Assembly (NCBI RefSeq): GCF_000327385.1 | Contig: NW_008709259.1 | Coordinates: 947,070 to 1,011,069, forward strand | Length of the DNA: 64,000 nucleotides | Reading direction: 5' to 3' | DNA from: Lottia gigantea | Taxonomy: Eukaryota; Mollusca; Gastropoda; Lottiidae | Shown here: positions 62,902 to 64,000 of the stretch, piece by piece | How positions within the stretch are numbered: position 1 is the stretch's first letter | How the letters are laid out: every line of letters starts with the position of its first letter | Translations under genes and position numbers: made by a program | The notes under the pieces: model-generated | What the model was told of the DNA's origin: nothing | Database searches by the model: none | What the model saw: only the letters and a program-made list of their open reading frames with translations

Positions 62902-64000
62902 CTGGAAATAGTTTTCATTAGCGAGAAGATATCTTTTATCTTTTTCCCATATATTCTGGTATGCTTGAACCTAAAATTGAATTTCGTTCGATTGTCTCCC
63001 TTAGAATCAATTACCAAAATTGGTTTTCTGTAGCAAGCAAACATATTTTCCAAGGCCCATATTTTCGGACAATTATTATGACTATACGTTAAATCCTTAA
63101 GAATGTCTCTCTTAAAAACGATTCCCAAAATCTGAAATATGTAAGATTTCCCCATTCTAAGGTATGAGTGAATTATTGTCAAAACTGATAACATAGATCA
63201 ACCAAAGAATTGAGTTAAGGCATCGTAACTCGAAATTGCCAATAAGAAGTCACAAATAAAATATTCAAATTTTGACAGAATTCGGGTAGCCTAAGTCTAT
63301 CGTGACCCATTTATTTTGATATATTAACAGTGATCTTAAAGTTCTTTATTCCAACCTTATTTGTGTTTCCAGATACATTCACTTTACATGGCATTCTATC
63401 TCATTTGAGCTGTAAGTGAACTTGGAAGTGGTACCAATTATCAATCTTGGCTGTACCAACACCTTCACAATACCAAGGAATAACACGTTAAAGAATATAA
63501 CCATTCGAAATCCTAATGTTTAATTCCACGAGTACTTTTGGCTGAGTCTTAAAGCTGAGGTGTGAATATGCCTAACTTTGCTTTTTAGCAAAACTGGACA
63601 ATGTTGATCAAAATAGAATGATCAAGAGTATGTAGATTTCAAATTTCTAATAGCACCTTATTTTCAAACCTTTTTTTGATGTACACAATTTAAGGCTACG
63701 AGGTTTAAGGTTTGAAAGAAGTAAATTTCTCTTATGCACTGAAAGATATTTGACATTTTTCATAGAATAATCACATAATCAAAAAATCAAATATTCGGTC
63801 ATTTGGACCAGTTAAAAAACAGACATATGAAATGCCACTCGAAGTGATAGCCCAAGATTATGTTCCATTGATGCAGCTAAACCCGACGTCAAAACTCTAA
63901 AAAACTGATACATGTACCTTGCTATGGGAAGATGAACCCGTCTCAATAAACAGGTGTAATGGGAATCTCGTATTTTTATCAGTTACATTGGTCACGGTAC
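62902..64000. other. Intergenic or intronic sequence, nothing recognised
   Basis: A 101-codon minus-strand frame at 62889-63194 is present but lacks any motif I recognise. If the exon at 62663-62901 is real, this stretch would be its intron. No repeats of note. Confidence 0.5.

Overview
The window is eukaryotic, AT-rich (roughly one third G+C by eye) and mostly non-coding. Its one certain gene is a TALE-class homeobox gene of the Meis/homothorax family. It is read on the minus strand and fills the window from about 58.5 kb down past position 1. The encoded protein is close to vertebrate Meis in its MEIS domain and homeodomain, but its linkers differ from both vertebrate and insect versions. 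Together with the long AT-rich introns this suggests a non-insect invertebrate, perhaps a lophotrochozoan such as a mollusc. That placement is an inference only.

Layout, in transcription order (high to low coordinate). A candidate promoter with GC/KLF boxes, an inverted CCAAT box and a YY1-like site lies at about 58.55-58.62 kb. A leader of about 1 kb follows, carrying a cluster of Meis-type CTGTCA/TGACAG sites, one of them an exact Pbx-Meis composite. Nine coding exons come next: exon 1 (M-A-Q-R, 57526-57537), exon 2 (57185-57396), exon 3 (56501-56648), exon 4 (54842-54892), exon 5 (53860-53910), exon 6 (52873-53055), exon 7 (35128-35260), exon 8 (17273-17418) and exon 9 (6509-6585). All nine have GT-AG borders and reading phases that fit from exon to exon, giving about 338 residues. 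Exon 9 stops inside the tryptophan codon of homeodomain helix 3, so the rest of helix 3 and the C-terminus lie beyond position 1. Introns are short at the 5' end (129 to about 1,600 bp) and very long later (17.6, 17.7, 10.7 and more than 6.5 kb).

The protein would work as a Pbx/Exd partner. Exons 3-6 encode the two halves of the MEIS domain (Pbx binding and nuclear import), exon 7 and the start of exon 8 encode a Ser/Asp-rich linker, and exons 8-9 start the TALE homeodomain. The long introns hold candidate control DNA: a block at 12.0-12.95 kb unusually dense in TGACA cores, a diverged 77-bp tandem repeat carrying GGATTA sites at 14.75-14.95 kb, and single exact Pbx-Meis and Pbx-Hox composites. 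A possible frame-shifting cassette exon at 35398-35465 would produce a homeodomain-less isoform.

Upstream of the gene (58.6-64 kb) almost nothing is recognisable, apart from one unusually coding-like minus-strand frame at 62663-62901 that could be the last exon of an unknown neighbour. No tRNA, rRNA, CRISPR, operon or recognisable intact mobile element was seen. Apart from the frames that coincide with the Meis exons, most open frames of 60-115 codons are what chance predicts at this base composition, so they are not annotated as genes.
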